From: Cohnella phaseoli
GTDB taxonomy: Bacteria; Bacillota; Bacilli; Paenibacillales; Paenibacillaceae
Direction of reading: 5' to 3'
DNA length: 64,000 nt
NCBI RefSeq assembly: GCF_003386235.1
Contig: NZ_QRDZ01000037.1
Location: 1 to 64,000 of the forward strand
In this document: piece by piece, positions 8,554 to 15,915 of the stretch
How positions within the stretch are numbered: the first letter of the stretch is position 1
Layout: every line of letters begins with the position of its first letter
The notes under the pieces: model-generated
The model's input: only the letters and a program-made list of their open reading frames with translations
Database searches by the model: none
What the model was told of the DNA's origin: nothing
Made by a program: the position numbers and the translations under genes

Positions 8554-10074
8554 ATGTACAGATATGTGGTCATCGACGATGAGATGCTTATTCGCAAAGC
8601 GATCATTAAAAAAATTTCCTCCCTCGAGCTGCCGCTGGCCTGGGTCGGAGAAGCCGAGGACGGGGAGGAGGGGCTGATGCTGGTCGAGCGGGAGAAACCC
8701 GACATCGTCCTGACCGATATGCGCATGCCGGTGATGGACGGCGTTCAGTTTCTTCAAGCCGTTACCGAGAGACGCTCGGAAGCGCAGCTTATCGTCATTA
8801 GCGGCTATTCGGATTTCGAATATACCAGAGAGGCAATCGTCTCCAGCGCGGCGGGTTACATTCTGAAGCCTTTTGACGACAGCGAGCTGCGTCAGGCGTT
8901 GACGAAGGCGATCGAACGGATCGAGCAGACCCGTCTGAGCCGAAGAAACGCGACGGGCATCGAATTGGAGCTTGATCTTGTACGCTTCGCAACCTGGCTG
9001 TGCCGGAATTCCGACGACGAGACGTCTTTGCGTATAGAAGCCTATTCGTCCGAGCCCATGCGGCGTCTGCTATCGGCAGGCTCTTTCGCAGCTGCCGTCG
9101 CGCTTGGCTCTGTCACGGCTGCCGTTCGGCTGCCGGAAGGCTGTGTTCGGTTTCTCCACCCGGACATGCCTGGCACGACTGTTCTCGTCTGCTCGGACAT
9201 TTCTGTCGGAAGGCAAGCGGCCTCCTCCAAGCTGTATGCCTGCTTAGCGGGTGAAGAGGGCGTCGTTGCCGCCATTAGCAGCGAGTGCTCGTCCGTCCAA
9301 GCTCTGCCCAGAGCCTATCGCGAGGCGGTGTCACTGCTGGAAAGCTTGCCTTTTGGAAGAACGGCAGGCATCCAACGAGCGGAGGCGGGTCGGGGAGATG
9401 GCGGGAAGGAAGCGGATGGGGGAGCGGAGTGGCGCTGGTCCCGTGTCGAAGATTTCCTCTATGAACTGGAGGAGGGCAACGAAGCACAGGCGCTTCGTCT
9501 TGCAGGGGAGCTGTTCGCCGAATTCCGCAGCATGGAGGTTTTTACGATGCGGCGGGTCAGGAAGATCTGCCGGACGCTATACCATCGCATCGTCGAGCAC
9601 TTGGGCGAGGTTCATCGGATCACTCCGGATTCCGGTCTGGAGACGCTGTCTCAGCTGAGCTACGAGCCGGATGCCCAGGCATTGGAGAAGCACTTCCTGC
9701 AGCTCGTGCGCGACACGGTCGCCCAAGTGCCGAGCCGAACGGCCAAAGGGGCGGAGCTGGCGCAGCAGATCAAGCACTATATCGACCGCCATTCCGCCCA
9801 ACAGCTGACGCTGGAGGAGGTGGCGGACCGCTTTTTTCTTCATCCGGTCTACTTGAGCGTCATGTTCAAGGAGAAGACGGGAGAGACGTTTCAGGACTAC
9901 TTGCGCCGAATTCGCATGGAGCGGGCTAAGCATCTGTTGCTTACAACCAAATATCGGGTCGACCGCATTTCGGTCATGATCGGATACGAGAATACGAAGT
10001 ATTTTTATAAAGTGTTTAAGAAGGAGACGGGCTTCACTCCGGCGGATTTTCGCCAGCGTCAGGTTGAGGGGTGA
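8554..10074 (+). CDS. response regulator with AraC DNA-binding domain, YesN family
   Basis: This cytoplasmic regulator of 506 residues has a receiver domain (about 1-120) with the phosphate-accepting aspartate at residue 55 in IVLTDMRMPVMDG. A long variable middle region follows, then a C-terminal AraC-type double helix-turn-helix (about 405-500) with the ending GYENTKYFYKVFKKETGFTP. It lies 2 bases after the kinase stop, so the two are translationally coupled. Its probable targets are the promoters at 5295-5343 and 12240-12288, which share an upstream motif. This is inferred from context, and no binding site is proven. Confidence 0.9.
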   Translation: MYRYVVIDDEMLIRKAIIKKISSLELPLAWVGEAEDGEEGLMLVEREKPDIVLTDMRMPVMDGVQFLQAVTERRSEAQLIVISGYSDFEYTREAIVSSAAGYILKPFDDSELRQALTKAIERIEQTRLSRRNATGIELELDLVRFATWLCRNSDDETSLRIEAYSSEPMRRLLSAGSFAAAVALGSVTAAVRLPEGCVRFLHPDMPGTTVLVCSDISVGRQAASSKLYACLAGEEGVVAAISSECSSVQALPRAYREAVSLLESLPFGRTAGIQRAEAGRGDGGKEADGGAEWRWSRVEDFLYELEEGNEAQALRLAGELFAEFRSMEVFTMRRVRKICRTLYHRIVEHLGEVHRITPDSGLETLSQLSYEPDAQALEKHFLQLVRDTVAQVPSRTAKGAELAQQIKHYIDRHSAQQLTLEEVADRFFLHPVYLSVMFKEKTGETFQDYLRRIRMERAKHLLLTTKYRVDRISVMIGYENTKYFYKVFKKETGFTPADFRQRQVEG

Positions 10075-10080
10075 AGGAGG

Positions 10081-10252
10081 ATGGTAGATAACGAAGACAA
10101 CAAGAAAAAGACGTGTCCGGTATGAGTAAGGAGAGACCGCATTCCAGCGAGCGCACGATCCAGGATCTCAAAGAGGAACTCGCCATTCTAAAAAAGGCTA
10201 TCGAGTGGAGAAGATGTGTGAATTATTGGATGTAACACGGTGGGTAAGCTGA
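10081..10252 (+). mobile_element. IS3-family transposase remnant (OrfA end / OrfB start)
   Basis: The frame from ATG 10122 encodes the end of an OrfA-like product (ERTIQDLKEELAILKKAI), a leucine-rich stretch typical of IS3 OrfA C-termini. From 10205 a second frame, shifted as in IS3 programmed frameshifting, reads VEKMCELLDVTR. This matches the start of IS3-family OrfB proteins, which usually continue SGYYKW; here it becomes W-V-S-stop. Only about 170 bp survive and no terminal repeats are visible. It is a dead fragment between the response regulator and the nucleoside hydrolase. Confidence 0.6.
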
Positions 10253-10305
10253 TGCACGAGAGCGAGCTGCGCTCGCGCCCGGCCAAAGCCCCCCCACCGT
10301 AAGCC

Positions 10306-11253
10306 TCAATAGCGAACGAGAAGCTCGTCCAGAAGCTCGGTCAGCTTCTCGGGGTCCATTTTGCGCGAGAGGTAGGCGTGGCGTCCGTCCGTATCCGGGA
10401 GCCAGCAGTTGGCGCCGCTCTCGGCGTCCACCTCAATCGTGCCGCGGACGATGTCCCAGTAGTCGGAGGCTCCTTCCGCAGCGTACAGCACAGCCGTCAG
10501 ATCCCAGCTCTCGCGAATGCCGCCTTCGCCGCCGTACCAGGCATTGTAGCTTCTTCTCACCGGATGGTCGGCAGGGGCATCGATGTGAAGCCGGCGTCCG
10601 GTGCGGATTTCCGCTCCGATCTCGTAGCCGGTGAACGTGATCTCGGTCGGCCAGTGCTTTGTCACGTAGGCGGCTGCTTGAGGGTGCATCTCAAAATTCC
10701 ACTCTTTGCCCTCGGGGAACAACCCTCCCATAATGACCAGATGCTTGGCCTTGCGCGCGACCAGCTCTCTTCCATTCAAGTCCGAATGCCGGTCGGGCTC
10801 GGATTGCAGCAAATGCATAAAGTTGACCAGCGGTCCGATCGCCACGAACACGATCGAGCCGTCTTCCGCCGCAGCGAGAAGCTCGCGCGTCAGCTCCGTC
10901 GCATCGGGGGCCATCTCCCCATGCTCGTAGCGGTTCGGATACTGCTGCGCGACGAGCTTGTTGTACTTGCCGAACACGTCGTCATCGTCGAGAAAGCCGG
11001 GCAAGCGCCGCAAAGTGCCGACCGGAATGTCTCCGCGCCCGTAATAAACATTAAGCGCATCGAGACAGCCTGCGCCCCAACGGCTGGCCGTGCAATGCGT
11101 CATGCCGACGATGCGGGCTCGACCCGACTTTTCCAACGCATGCAGTACGGCAACGGCTCCGGCATCGTCGCAATCGGGACCGATGTCGGTGTCCAGCAGA
11201 ATCGGCACGGGCGTGTCCGAAGGCTGGTAAATCAGCTTTTCACTCCTGCTCAT
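10306..11253 (-). CDS. nucleoside hydrolase (inosine/uridine-preferring family)
   Basis: This cytoplasmic enzyme of 315 residues is predicted to split ribonucleosides into base and ribose. The family's calcium-binding aspartate cluster is seen near the N-terminus as DTDIGPDCDDA (about residues 21-31). Further family features are the MGG motif and a C-terminal region with W-D-L-T-A-V-L-Y. Its start overlaps the end of the kinase gene by four bases (ATGA), so the two are translated together. With the kinase and the linked transporter it fits a route of uptake, hydrolysis and phosphorylation of the released sugar. Base specificity cannot be read from the sequence. Confidence 0.88.
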   Translation of the reverse strand: MSRSEKLIYQPSDTPVPILLDTDIGPDCDDAGAVAVLHALEKSGRARIVGMTHCTASRWGAGCLDALNVYYGRGDIPVGTLRRLPGFLDDDDVFGKYNKLVAQQYPNRYEHGEMAPDATELTRELLAAAEDGSIVFVAIGPLVNFMHLLQSEPDRHSDLNGRELVARKAKHLVIMGGLFPEGKEWNFEMHPQAAAYVTKHWPTEITFTGYEIGAEIRTGRRLHIDAPADHPVRRSYNAWYGGEGGIRESWDLTAVLYAAEGASDYWDIVRGTIEVDAESGANCWLPDTDGRHAYLSRKMDPEKLTELLDELLVRY

Positions 11254-12185
11254 AGCGTAATCCCCCTTTGATGAGTTTCCAGAAATCTTTCCAATTCCTC
11301 GCGCGTAGGCATGGCCGACTGGGCCCCCACCTGCCGCACCGACAGCGCCCCTACGGCGTTGCCGATGCGCACCGCATCCTCGACATCCAGCCCCGAAGCC
11401 AACGCGTAGGCGAACCCGGCGTTAAAGGAATCCCCGGCTCCCGTCGTATCGACCGCCTGCACAGGGAAAGCCTCGATATGCGTCATCTCCGCTTCGCGGA
11501 TCCAATAAGCGCCTTCTTCTCCGGCTTTGGCGACGATCGTCCCGACTCCTTTGCGCAGCAGGGAACCGGCGGCTTCCTTCAACTGGTAAACGTAGCGCTC
11601 CTGTCTGCCGGCATAGTAGCGGATTTCCGTTTCGTTAGGCGTCATATAATCGATATAGCGAAAAATAGCGTCCGGCAATAACGAAGCGGGAGCCGGATCG
11701 AGCACGATCGTTTTTCCGGCCTGCTTCAAGCGTTTGACTGCATAAGCGACCGTACCGATAGGAATCTCCAACTGGAACAGAAAAATATCCGAATGGACGA
11801 GCTCCTCCCACATGGCATCGATATCGGAGGGCTGCAGGAGACCGTTGGCTCCCGCCGAGACGACGATCTGATTTTCTCCCTGCCGGTCGACCCAGATCAT
11901 GGCCGTTCCCGTCGCGGCTCCTTTTTCAACGCTGATTCCGCTGACGTCGACCCCGTTCATGCGCAGATGACGGATGTAATCGTGCCCATGAATGTCGTCC
12001 CCGACTTTGCCCGCCATTTTCACCCTGGCGCCCAGCCGGCCCAGAGCGATCGCTTGATTGCCTCCTTTGCCGCCGAAGAAAACGGAATAACCGTCTGCGG
12101 TCAGCGTTTCGCCAGGCTGCGGGAACCGTTCGACGGCCGCGACTATGTCCAAGTTCAAGCTTCCGATCACGCATATGGATTTCAT
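11250..12185 (-). CDS. ribokinase, PfkB family
   Basis: This carbohydrate kinase of about 311 residues starts with the typical ribokinase N-terminus (KSICVIGSLNLD). It carries the first PfkB signature as GGKGGNQAIALGRLGA and the catalytic/anion-hole signature as DTTGAGDSFNAGFAYAL, where the aspartate is the base. It probably phosphorylates the ribose released by the hydrolase encoded downstream. The start at 12185 follows family length. An in-frame ATG at 12233 would lie almost at the predicted transcription start, so it is less likely, though the ribosome site before 12185 is weak. Confidence 0.87.
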   Translation of the reverse strand: MKSICVIGSLNLDIVAAVERFPQPGETLTADGYSVFFGGKGGNQAIALGRLGARVKMAGKVGDDIHGHDYIRHLRMNGVDVSGISVEKGAATGTAMIWVDRQGENQIVVSAGANGLLQPSDIDAMWEELVHSDIFLFQLEIPIGTVAYAVKRLKQAGKTIVLDPAPASLLPDAIFRYIDYMTPNETEIRYYAGRQERYVYQLKEAAGSLLRKGVGTIVAKAGEEGAYWIREAEMTHIEAFPVQAVDTTGAGDSFNAGFAYALASGLDVEDAVRIGNAVGALSVRQVGAQSAMPTREELERFLETHQRGITL

Positions 12186-12239
12186 GAGTACTGTCACGCT
12201 CTTTCTCTGTAAAATGGGCCTCTTGGCGTTCATAGCCTC

Positions 12240-12288
12240 ATTATAGAAGAGAGCGGGTCTACTATTTTAAGGATTTCCGGTACACTTT
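12240..12288 (-). promoter_or_regulatory. promoter of kinase/hydrolase operon, twin of 5295-5343
   Basis: A minus-strand TATAAT at 12245-12240 is preceded by 43 bases (plus coordinates 12246-12288) that align without a gap to the transporter promoter at 5301-5343. Shared blocks include GAAG, GTCTA, TTTTAAGGA and GTAxACTTT on the plus strand. As in the twin, no good -35 box is present. This indicates co-regulation by one activator, probably the YesN-type regulator. Confidence 0.6.
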
Positions 12289-12301
12289 TTGTGTCGCGCA
12301 T

Positions 12302-12327
12302 GAAAAAAAGGAGCCTCTCGGCTCCTT
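12302..12327 (-). terminator. intrinsic terminator of the siderophore importer operon
   Basis: On the minus strand AAGGAGCC, a TCTC-complement loop and GGCTCCTT form a tight hairpin followed by a run of seven T. It lies just past the stop of the permease gene at 12339. Confidence 0.85.
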
Positions 12328-12338
12328 GCGATTCTTCC

Positions 12339-13349
12339 TCATTTTCTAAGCAGCAGATAAGCGAAGTACGGCACTCCGATCAGCGACACGATGATGCCTG
12401 CGGGCAAGCCGGCAGGATCGACAAGATTGCGTCCGATCGTATCCGCTAACAACAGCAGCCACCCGCCCAGCAGGACGGCCACGGGGATAAAAAACTGGTT
12501 GCGCGGACCGACCAGCGCCTTGGCAATGTGCGGAGCCATCAAACCAATGAACGCGATGCCGCCGGTGACCGACACGGCCGCTGCGGCGGAAGCGACGGCT
12601 GCCAGCAGAAGCACGATGCGCTCTCGCTCCAGCCGCAGCCCCACGCCGATGGCCGACGAGTCGCTTAGTCCGAGCAGGTTCAGCCGAACCGACTTGAACA
12701 AAGTGAACGGGATGAGCAGCACGAGCCACGGAAGCAGCGCCCATACGAACGGCCAGTCCGTGCCCCAGATGTTGCCGGCAAGCCACTTGGCGATGAAGTC
12801 GACCTTCTGCCGGTCCGTGGAGGAGATCAGCACGATCATCATCCCGGACAGGGCCAAGGAGAAGCCGACGCCGACAAGCACGAGCCGGATCGGATCAAGA
12901 CCTCGCGAGCGACTGTAGGAGAATGCGTAAATAAGAATCGCGGTAATGACCGCGGATAAGAAGGCTACCAGCGGCAGCATATAGACGAACGAACCGACGT
13001 CGATCGGGGAGTACAGGAAGAAGAGGGCGACGCCGATGCCTGCTCCCGAGTTGATCCCGATCACTCCCGGATCGGCCAGCTCGTTGCGGGTAACGCTCTG
13101 CAGAATAGAACCGGACAGCGCCAGCGCCATTCCGGCTAGCAGGGTGATCGCGACGCGCGGCATTCGAAGAGAAAATACGACGAAATGCTCCTTAAACGTT
13201 CCTTGTCCGAACAGAGTGGGGAGCAATCGGTCGAAGGATACGGATGAACGTCCGATCCCCATGCCGATAGCGGCTGTAACGGCGATGAGCGCCGCTCCGA
13301 TCAGCAGAATGCGAATCAGCCTGCGGACGGGATGCGTAGAAGCGGTCAT
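12339..13349 (-). CDS. FecCD-family iron-siderophore ABC permease
   Basis: This polytopic membrane permease of 336 residues belongs to the BtuC/FecCD family that imports ferric siderophores. It shows about ten hydrophobic helices and the family motifs NELADPGVIGINSGAG near residue 90 and FIGLMAPHIAKALVG in the cytoplasmic ATPase-contacting loop. It overlaps the upstream permease gene by four bases. It is the last gene of a Fur-controlled operon and is followed by a strong terminator. No ATPase gene is in the operon, so one must come from elsewhere. Confidence 0.92.
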   Translation of the reverse strand: MTASTHPVRRLIRILLIGAALIAVTAAIGMGIGRSSVSFDRLLPTLFGQGTFKEHFVVFSLRMPRVAITLLAGMALALSGSILQSVTRNELADPGVIGINSGAGIGVALFFLYSPIDVGSFVYMLPLVAFLSAVITAILIYAFSYSRSRGLDPIRLVLVGVGFSLALSGMMIVLISSTDRQKVDFIAKWLAGNIWGTDWPFVWALLPWLVLLIPFTLFKSVRLNLLGLSDSSAIGVGLRLERERIVLLLAAVASAAAAVSVTGGIAFIGLMAPHIAKALVGPRNQFFIPVAVLLGGWLLLLADTIGRNLVDPAGLPAGIIVSLIGVPYFAYLLLRK

Positions 13350-14350
13350 GAGAGAGCTTTGCCTCCTTTGCGTACGACGAACAAGAAGAAGGGCAAGCCC
13401 AACATCGCAACGACGGCGACCACGGGTGTCTCGTACGGGGAATTAAGCGTGCGGCCGATCGTATCGGCAAGCAGCATGAACGAAGCTCCCGCGAATACAG
13501 AAAAGGGAAGAATGTAGCGGTAGTCCGTGCCTACGAATCTGCGAACGATATGCGGGATCATAAGCCCGACGAACGCCATATTGCCGACGAGCGCGACAGA
13601 GGCGCCGGTTAGCAGGACGATCAGGACGAACATGATCGCTTTGATCTGCACGAGCTTCTGCCCGAGGCCGGTGGCGACTTCGTCGCTTAGGCTGAGCAGC
13701 GTCACTTGGTTGGACATAAACAAGGTCACGATGAGAGCGACGAGAATAACCGGAGCAATTGCCTGAAGCTGCCCCCACGTCGTGCCGACTAAACCTCCCG
13801 CCGTCCACATGGAAACGTCCTTGGATATTTTGAATAGAAGTCCAAGACCGTCCGCAATAGCGTACAAGAAGGCAGAGACCGCCGCTCCGGCCAGCACGAG
13901 GCGAATCGGGGACAGGCTGCCCCGCCGCATAGAGCCGAGCGTGATAACGAGAGCGGCCCCGAAGGCGGCTCCGATAAAACAGGCTGTCATAATTCCGAAG
14001 TAGTTCAAGCCGGGGATGAACGCAATGCCGACCGCCAGCGCGAGATAGGCGCCTGACGACAGTCCGAGCAGACCGGGATCGGCCAACGGATTGCGAGTAA
14101 CTCCCTGCATAACGGCGCCGGACACGGCGAAGGCCGAGCCGACGAGAATCGCGCCGACCTCTCGGGGAATGCGGATTTCACGCAGCATGAGCGCTTTATC
14201 TCCCATATCGCGGCCGGCGATCGCATGCCACAAATCGGGATAGGTCGTATCCGCAGCGCCGAATAGCAATGAAACCGCGAAGCACAGGACAAAAAAGACG
14301 ATGCTGCCCCCAAGCTTGTAGGCGAATGCGGACGTATGCGTTTTGGTCAT
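13346..14350 (-). CDS. FecCD-family iron-siderophore ABC permease (partner)
   Basis: This is the second FecCD permease, 334 residues. It shows NPLADPGLLGLSSGAY and FVGLMIPHIVRRFVGTDYR, which are the conserved substrate-path and coupling-helix motifs of the family. It forms a heterodimeric channel with the 12339-13349 product. Its start lies 18 bases downstream of the binding-protein stop and its end overlaps the next start (ATGA). It is transcribed from the Fur-box promoter at 15441-15498. Confidence 0.92.
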   Translation of the reverse strand: MTKTHTSAFAYKLGGSIVFFVLCFAVSLLFGAADTTYPDLWHAIAGRDMGDKALMLREIRIPREVGAILVGSAFAVSGAVMQGVTRNPLADPGLLGLSSGAYLALAVGIAFIPGLNYFGIMTACFIGAAFGAALVITLGSMRRGSLSPIRLVLAGAAVSAFLYAIADGLGLLFKISKDVSMWTAGGLVGTTWGQLQAIAPVILVALIVTLFMSNQVTLLSLSDEVATGLGQKLVQIKAIMFVLIVLLTGASVALVGNMAFVGLMIPHIVRRFVGTDYRYILPFSVFAGASFMLLADTIGRTLNSPYETPVVAVVAMLGLPFFLFVVRKGGKALS

Positions 14351-14368
14351 CGGTCTCTCATCCTTTGT

Positions 14369-15349
14369 TTATCCCAAGAAACTCTTGATAAAGAAATCTA
14401 GCTGGAAGTCCAGCGTCAGCGGATCGTTGAAGTAAAACTCCTCGGCGTTGACCTCGAATACTCGGTTGTTCTTAACCGCCGGAATGTTCTTGTATGTCTC
14501 CGTTTCCGTGAACGACAAGTCCGAACCTGGGAACTTGCTGAAAATGATATAGTCGCCCGCGAATTCGGGCACGACCTCGGACGAGAGCGCATAATAGCCT
14601 TCTTTCAGCGCTGTGTCTTTGACCTTCTGCGGCATGGCGAGCTTCATCTCCTGGAAGAGAATTTCGGTTCCCCGTCCCCAGTTGTCGCCGTATACGTAAA
14701 TTTGCTTATCGAATGCTTCGATGACCGATACTGTCGCCTCCGCTCCGATCTTCGCCTTAATGTCCTCGCCGGCTTTGGCCGCGCGGACTTTGAAGTCGTC
14801 CACCCATGCTTTGGCTTCGGCTTCTTTGTTCAGCAGCTTTCCAATTTCGAGCTGCTGCGTCAAATAGTCGACCTTGCCGTAGGTGTAAGTGACGGTAGGG
14901 GCGATTTCCTTCAGCTTGTCGACGTTCTTGATGTCCGAGAGACCGATGATCAGATCGGGCTCCAGCTCGATGATCTTCTCCAGATCCTCGTCGGTAACGG
15001 CTTCGACGTTGTTAAGCGTGGCGTCGAAGCGGGGGTTTTTCTTGGACCATTCGTCTACGCCGACAAGCGTCACGCCAAGCGACATAACGTTGCCCGCGAA
15101 CGAGGACAGCACGATGACGCGCTGCGGGTTAGCGGGAACATCGATGGGGCCGTTTTCGGATTGGTAAGTAATCGTTCCCGCTTCGACAGGAGCCGAGTCG
15201 GAAGGAGAAGCGGATGCGGACTCCGACGGGGCGACGGAGGACGGCTGAGCGGAAGGGCTGGATGAACTTCCCGACTCGGCTGCTTTGCCTCCGCATGCGC
15301 TAATAACAAGCATCAAGGCTACTGCCAACGGAACGAACATTTTTTTCAT
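14369..15349 (-). CDS. siderophore-binding lipoprotein
   Basis: This is a surface lipoprotein of 326 residues from the FecB/FhuD-like periplasmic-binding family. It has a lipobox I-S-A-C with cysteine 19, a long Ser/Pro/Ala tether (about 20-55) and a fold containing NPQRVIVLSSF and ELEPDLIIGLSDI, the usual helical-backbone binding-protein motifs. It delivers a ferric siderophore to the two FecCD permeases encoded downstream. The kind of siderophore is not evident. It is first in the operon behind a Fur-regulated promoter. Confidence 0.9.
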   Translation of the reverse strand: MKKMFVPLAVALMLVISACGGKAAESGSSSSPSAQPSSVAPSESASASPSDSAPVEAGTITYQSENGPIDVPANPQRVIVLSSFAGNVMSLGVTLVGVDEWSKKNPRFDATLNNVEAVTDEDLEKIIELEPDLIIGLSDIKNVDKLKEIAPTVTYTYGKVDYLTQQLEIGKLLNKEAEAKAWVDDFKVRAAKAGEDIKAKIGAEATVSVIEAFDKQIYVYGDNWGRGTEILFQEMKLAMPQKVKDTALKEGYYALSSEVVPEFAGDYIIFSKFPGSDLSFTETETYKNIPAVKNNRVFEVNAEEFYFNDPLTLDFQLDFFIKSFLG

Positions 15350-15405
15350 CGAATGGATCTCTCCCTTTTCTATGACAAACTTCTTCGGAACATAAGGGGT
15401 ATGAG

Positions 15406-15642
15406 CTACAACCTATTCCTGGTATAGCTCAGTCTTAAATTGAGAATGATTCTCATAATCACAAAAGACATTGTAAGACGCAGGTTATCCGATGTCAATA
15501 GGGGGGATATGGAAAATAGGCATACGGGGCTGCAGACGACGGTCATACAAAAGGCGCAGTTGGTCTGTTTTTGCAGCTTTCGAAGCATACTTCCCGTCGT
15601 CCAAGCATTCATGTTTGCCCTGCCCTGTATCATCGTTTGCAT
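15406..15642 (-). CDS. possible small cysteine-rich peptide gene (doubtful)
   Basis: A 78-codon frame starts at ATG 15642 with a perfect AGGAGG at 15651-15656, eight bases upstream. The middle contains a cluster of four cysteines (TNCAFCMTVVCSPVC). Its second half runs through the siderophore promoter and Fur box, so if it is real the promoter lies inside it. No homologue is recognised and no maturation enzymes are adjacent. It may be a chance frame with a chance ribosome site. Confidence 0.2.
   Translation of the reverse strand: MQTMIQGRANMNAWTTGSMLRKLQKQTNCAFCMTVVCSPVCLFSISPLLTSDNLRLTMSFVIMRIILNLRLSYTRNRL
15441..15498 (-). promoter_or_regulatory. sigma-A promoter with Fur box for siderophore uptake operon
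   Basis: On the minus strand TTGACA (15498-15493), a 17-base spacer and TACAAT (15475-15470) form a near-consensus promoter. Just downstream is TGAGAATGATTCTCA (plus strand 15441-15455), which matches the Bacillus Fur consensus TGATAATNATTATCA at all but two symmetric positions. The box covers the region just past the transcription start, so iron-loaded Fur should block transcription. Confidence 0.88.
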
Positions 15643-15915
15643 CGATGTTTCCTCCTATGACGGATCGGGCCATAAATTTTGAAACTTCTCATTAACCCTT
15701 TCGGTCGATAAGCTTGTTGTGACGCGGGTACGCAGGATCGAGTAGTGTCGGTCAGCTTGTCGGCTTGCGCCTGCGCCGCTGGAAACATTCGGATTGGACC
15801 GAAAAAAGCAGGATAGCTACAATAGAGCATGTAACGTGAGGGCAAAGCTGTGCGGACAATTTTGCAATCGTTTCCAACCCAAGCGAAAAATAGAGAAATG
15901 GAAGGGGGGCTTCGG

